From NCBI GenBank assembly GCA_946415665.1, contig CAMKTI010000083.1, positions 1 to 7,663 on the forward strand: a stretch of 7,663 bases of DNA. Reading direction: 5' to 3'. Each line of letters starts with the position of its first letter. Position 1 is the first letter of the stretch. Source of the DNA: an uncultured Clostridia bacterium (lineage in GTDB: Bacteria > Bacillota > Clostridia > Lachnospirales > CAMVHY01). Position numbers and translations under genes: made by a program. This document shows positions 6,122 through 7,663 of the stretch, piece by piece. Under the pieces are notes generated by a model, which saw only the letters and a program-made list of their open reading frames with translations, did not search any database and was not told the origin of the DNA.

Positions 6122-6168
6122 CGATGTGTTGATTGTTGTAATTTTTTATGGTTAAATATCTTGCTTGT

Positions 6169-6182
6169 GGGAGGTAAAAATG
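6169..6182 (+). promoter_or_regulatory. Ribosome binding site and probable ancestral start of the HEPN-like gene
   Basis: GGGAGGT (6169-6175) stands four bases before ATG (6180-6182), an optimal arrangement. The ATG is in the same frame as the long open frame that begins at 6387, and the only stop between them is TAA at 6192-6194. By contrast the ATG at 6387 has no purine-rich site upstream. This supports 6180 as the original start. Confidence 0.75.
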
Positions 6183-6386
6183 AACAAAGGATAAGAACTT
6201 AAAATATATATAGAAAGTGAAGTTAATTCTAATCCTAATCCAAATTTTGAGGGGAAAAGTACTAAACATACAGAATTTAGTAAAGGTAAAAGTGAAAATG
6301 CAACGACAGGTAATTCGAAAATAATAAGTAGTTTTGAAAGTTTTTACGTACAAAGTTTAGATCTATATCTGTGTTATCTCAAATAT

Positions 6387-7430
6387 ATGATTGATTTTGA
6401 ATTCGATAACAGTAATAGCGAACATTTTTTTAATATCGTGGACAAAACCAGTTTATCGGATTTTAACCTATTAATTAGTTGCCTTAGCCAGGAATCAGAA
6501 GATGTACAGAAAAAGTTTGGCATAAAATCTGAATTAAATGCAAAGACTGGTAAGAAATCGCCAAATTTTGACCGTTTAGCTTATTTTATTTTGAAAATGT
6601 ATTTCTGTAGAGTGATTTTAATTGATCTTTTGTCTCTTAGTATAGAAGATTTTTATAATGCTGTTGATGATCTGTGCATTTACATTCATAAAAATAATCA
6701 AGACAAGCGAGCAACTAAACTTCTTTCTTTTGATGAAATAATCACTTTTGATAACGTGCTCAATCAAATTCTTAAAAAGAATGGAAACAAGCGAATTCTG
6801 AGACTTCTTGTAACAAGTGACACAAAAAAATTATTTACCTCAAAGTCATTTTGGGATGAGATTAAAAAGATACGAGGGGAAATAGTACATAATAAATTAA
6901 TTAAAAGAAGTAAAAATATATATCTAGATGGAATATATTATTGGTTAGTTTTGAAATTTATAGATAAGTTGATGCCAGAATTCAAGGAGTCAGATCCATA
7001 TTTGCATTTCCTGACACGGACAGAGAATGTAAGTTTTTGCTTGAAAGAAATAAAAAGATGTTGGAGCAATTTATTTGGTTTTTTATTGACAAACCCTAAT
7101 ATGATATCTTTGATATGTCGTAGCGAATTCTTTTTTGAAAAGAAAGCATATCCAGCTGATATAACAGTTCTGTTCGATGAAGATAGATATATACACGGTT
7201 TTATTACTTTTTTATGCAAAAATAGTCAACATGAAAATTCGATTATAGCCATTACTGAAGCAAATGATGTTAGATGTGAATTTATTAGCTCCTATAAGTT
7301 TAACGGTGATGCGCACTATATTAAACTTTGGAGGGATTCTTTAAAGCCAAATTCGGAAAATAAAAGCTTAGAATTAGTGATGTCTAAACTTGAAAGTGAT
7401 AGTGAACTTTCCGGCATCAAAAAACAGTAG
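6387..7430 (+). CDS. Uninterrupted central part: protein of unknown function with an HEPN-like R-x4-H motif
   Basis: This is the longest uninterrupted segment, 347 codons from ATG 6387 to TAG 7428-7430. I do not recognise the family as a whole. Residues 60-200 are predicted mostly helical. Within them Ile-Arg163-Gly-Glu-Ile-Val-His168-Asn has the R-x4-H spacing and setting (preceded by a Phe-Trp-Asp-Glu-Ile-Lys-Lys helix, followed by a long hydrophobic helix) seen in HEPN domains, many of which are metal-free RNases in toxin-antitoxin and abortive-infection systems. Residues 245-335 look like a separate mixed alpha/beta domain (Ala-Asp-Ile-Thr-Val-Leu-Phe-Asp-Glu-Asp ... Ile-Ile-Ala-Ile-Thr-Glu-Ala). 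There is no signal peptide in this part. No SD lies before 6387, so expression of this segment alone would be poor. No partner antitoxin is visible within the window. HEPN assignment rests on one motif and is tentative. Confidence 0.55.
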   Translation: MIDFEFDNSNSEHFFNIVDKTSLSDFNLLISCLSQESEDVQKKFGIKSELNAKTGKKSPNFDRLAYFILKMYFCRVILIDLLSLSIEDFYNAVDDLCIYIHKNNQDKRATKLLSFDEIITFDNVLNQILKKNGNKRILRLLVTSDTKKLFTSKSFWDEIKKIRGEIVHNKLIKRSKNIYLDGIYYWLVLKFIDKLMPEFKESDPYLHFLTRTENVSFCLKEIKRCWSNLFGFLLTNPNMISLICRSEFFFEKKAYPADITVLFDEDRYIHGFITFLCKNSQHENSIIAITEANDVRCEFISSYKFNGDAHYIKLWRDSLKPNSENKSLELVMSKLESDSELSGIKKQ

Positions 7431-7440
7431 CGCGATGCCG
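7412..7440 (+). promoter_or_regulatory. Inverted repeat enclosing the internal TAG codon
   Basis: CGGCATC (7412-7418) and GATGCCG (7434-7440) are perfect inverted repeats around a 15-base loop that contains six A residues and the in-frame TAG. No T run follows, so it is not a terminator. It may be chance or an RNA structure affecting termination at this codon. Confidence 0.4.
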
Positions 7441-7663
7441 TTGTCGTGGCTATTATATCTGCTATTGTTTTTTTGATATTCATCATACTTGGTCTGGTCT
7501 TTGCTTCTGAGCTTATGTATACAATTTCAATGCTACCAGCCCTTATTTGTTTTGTATCAATTAGGATTATCTCAGTAGGACGTGCTTACTTAGAAGGGAT
7601 TCGTATGTTATAGTAAACGACATTGACTTATGCCGGTTGCTCACCAAGAAAATGAAATGATCA

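Larger units (their letters stand above)
6180..7613 (+). pseudogene. Full extent of the HEPN-like gene: one frame with TAA at codon 5 and TAG at codon 417
   Basis: From the well-supported ATG at 6180 to TAG at 7611-7613 a single frame of 478 codons has only two internal stops: TAA 6192-6194 (codon 5) and TAG 7428-7430 (codon 417). Codons 6-69 are open with an Asn/Ser/Lys-rich composition. Codons 418-477 are open and strongly hydrophobic, giving two membrane helices (about 7440-7508 and 7518-7580) and a short charged end. Each stop is one C-to-T change away from a Gln codon. The simplest reading is a recently inactivated gene for a 477-residue protein with a soluble HEPN-like body and a C-terminal membrane hairpin. 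Stop read-through, a sequencing error, or internal initiation giving a soluble 347-residue product are alternatives. The neighbouring peptidase remnant shows that gene decay is active here. Confidence 0.6.

Noticed and set aside
6051..6353. Minus-strand 100-codon frame
   Set aside because: It lies opposite the promoter and start of the plus-strand gene and is rich in Phe/Tyr/Thr as expected for the complement of an AT-rich coding frame; no ribosome site.
7419..7430. Programmed frameshift at the A run before TAG
   Set aside because: The zero-frame codons (AAA AAA CAG) do not form the X-XXY-YYZ heptamer in the right phase, and the -1 frame does not continue as a membrane segment, whereas the zero frame does.
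6180..7613. Alternative genetic code in which TAA and TAG encode Gln
   Set aside because: murB ends with TAG, and virD4 and maff2 end with TAA, at the expected protein ends, so both act as stops in this genome.
7614..7663. Window end
   Set aside because: No gene, terminator or repeat could be recognised in the last 50 bases.

Overview
The window is AT-rich (roughly 30% G+C by eye). It carries a MurB of the clostridial type, a VirD4-type coupling protein typical of Gram-positive integrative conjugative elements (ICEs), purine-rich Shine-Dalgarno (SD) sites, and GTG and TTG starts alongside ATG. Together these suggest a low-GC Firmicute, probably a member of the Clostridia. No tRNA, rRNA, integrase, relaxase, IS transposase or CRISPR array was seen.

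Left part (1-4561, minus strand) is a piece of a conjugative type IV secretion module read from right to left. A consensus promoter (TTGACA-17-TAGCAT) drives a complete 631-residue virD4 (coupling ATPase). It is followed by an 86-residue Maff2-like membrane protein, a 318-residue protein with a signal peptide, a helical extracellular segment and two Maff2-like units, and a 177-residue protein with two more such units. Five copies of one two-helix membrane unit therefore sit in three consecutive genes. The locus has duplicated at other scales too. A 532-bp tandem repeat (3 differences) copied the virD4 3' end plus the maff2 5' end, leaving two gene fragments between intact genes. A 78-bp-period repeat overlies the end of the 177-residue gene at the window edge. 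A 17-bp RNA hairpin lies between the 86- and 318-residue genes; its two imperfect positions are G-U pairs only in the minus-strand transcript.

Middle (4562-5701, plus strand) is a housekeeping gene, murB, divergent from virD4, complete, with a good SD and a clear intrinsic terminator.

Right part (5702-7663, plus strand) looks decayed. A good SD and ATG are followed at once by TAA and by a recognisable but frameshifted N-terminal scrap of an M16C zinc peptidase (PreP/Cym1-like). After about 200 bp with nothing recognisable comes a strong promoter (TTGACA-17-TAAAAT), a strong SD and an ATG that open one long frame (6180-7613). This frame is interrupted by only two stops, TAA at codon 5 and TAG at codon 417. 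Its middle 347 codons contain an R-x4-H motif in a helical setting, as in HEPN RNases, and the part after TAG encodes a two-helix membrane tail. It is either a recently inactivated gene for a membrane-anchored HEPN-like protein or a gene expressed by an unusual route.

The conjugation genes and the right-hand genes are not obviously one system. MurB separates them, and virD4 directly next to murB suggests the end of an ICE or an ICE remnant.
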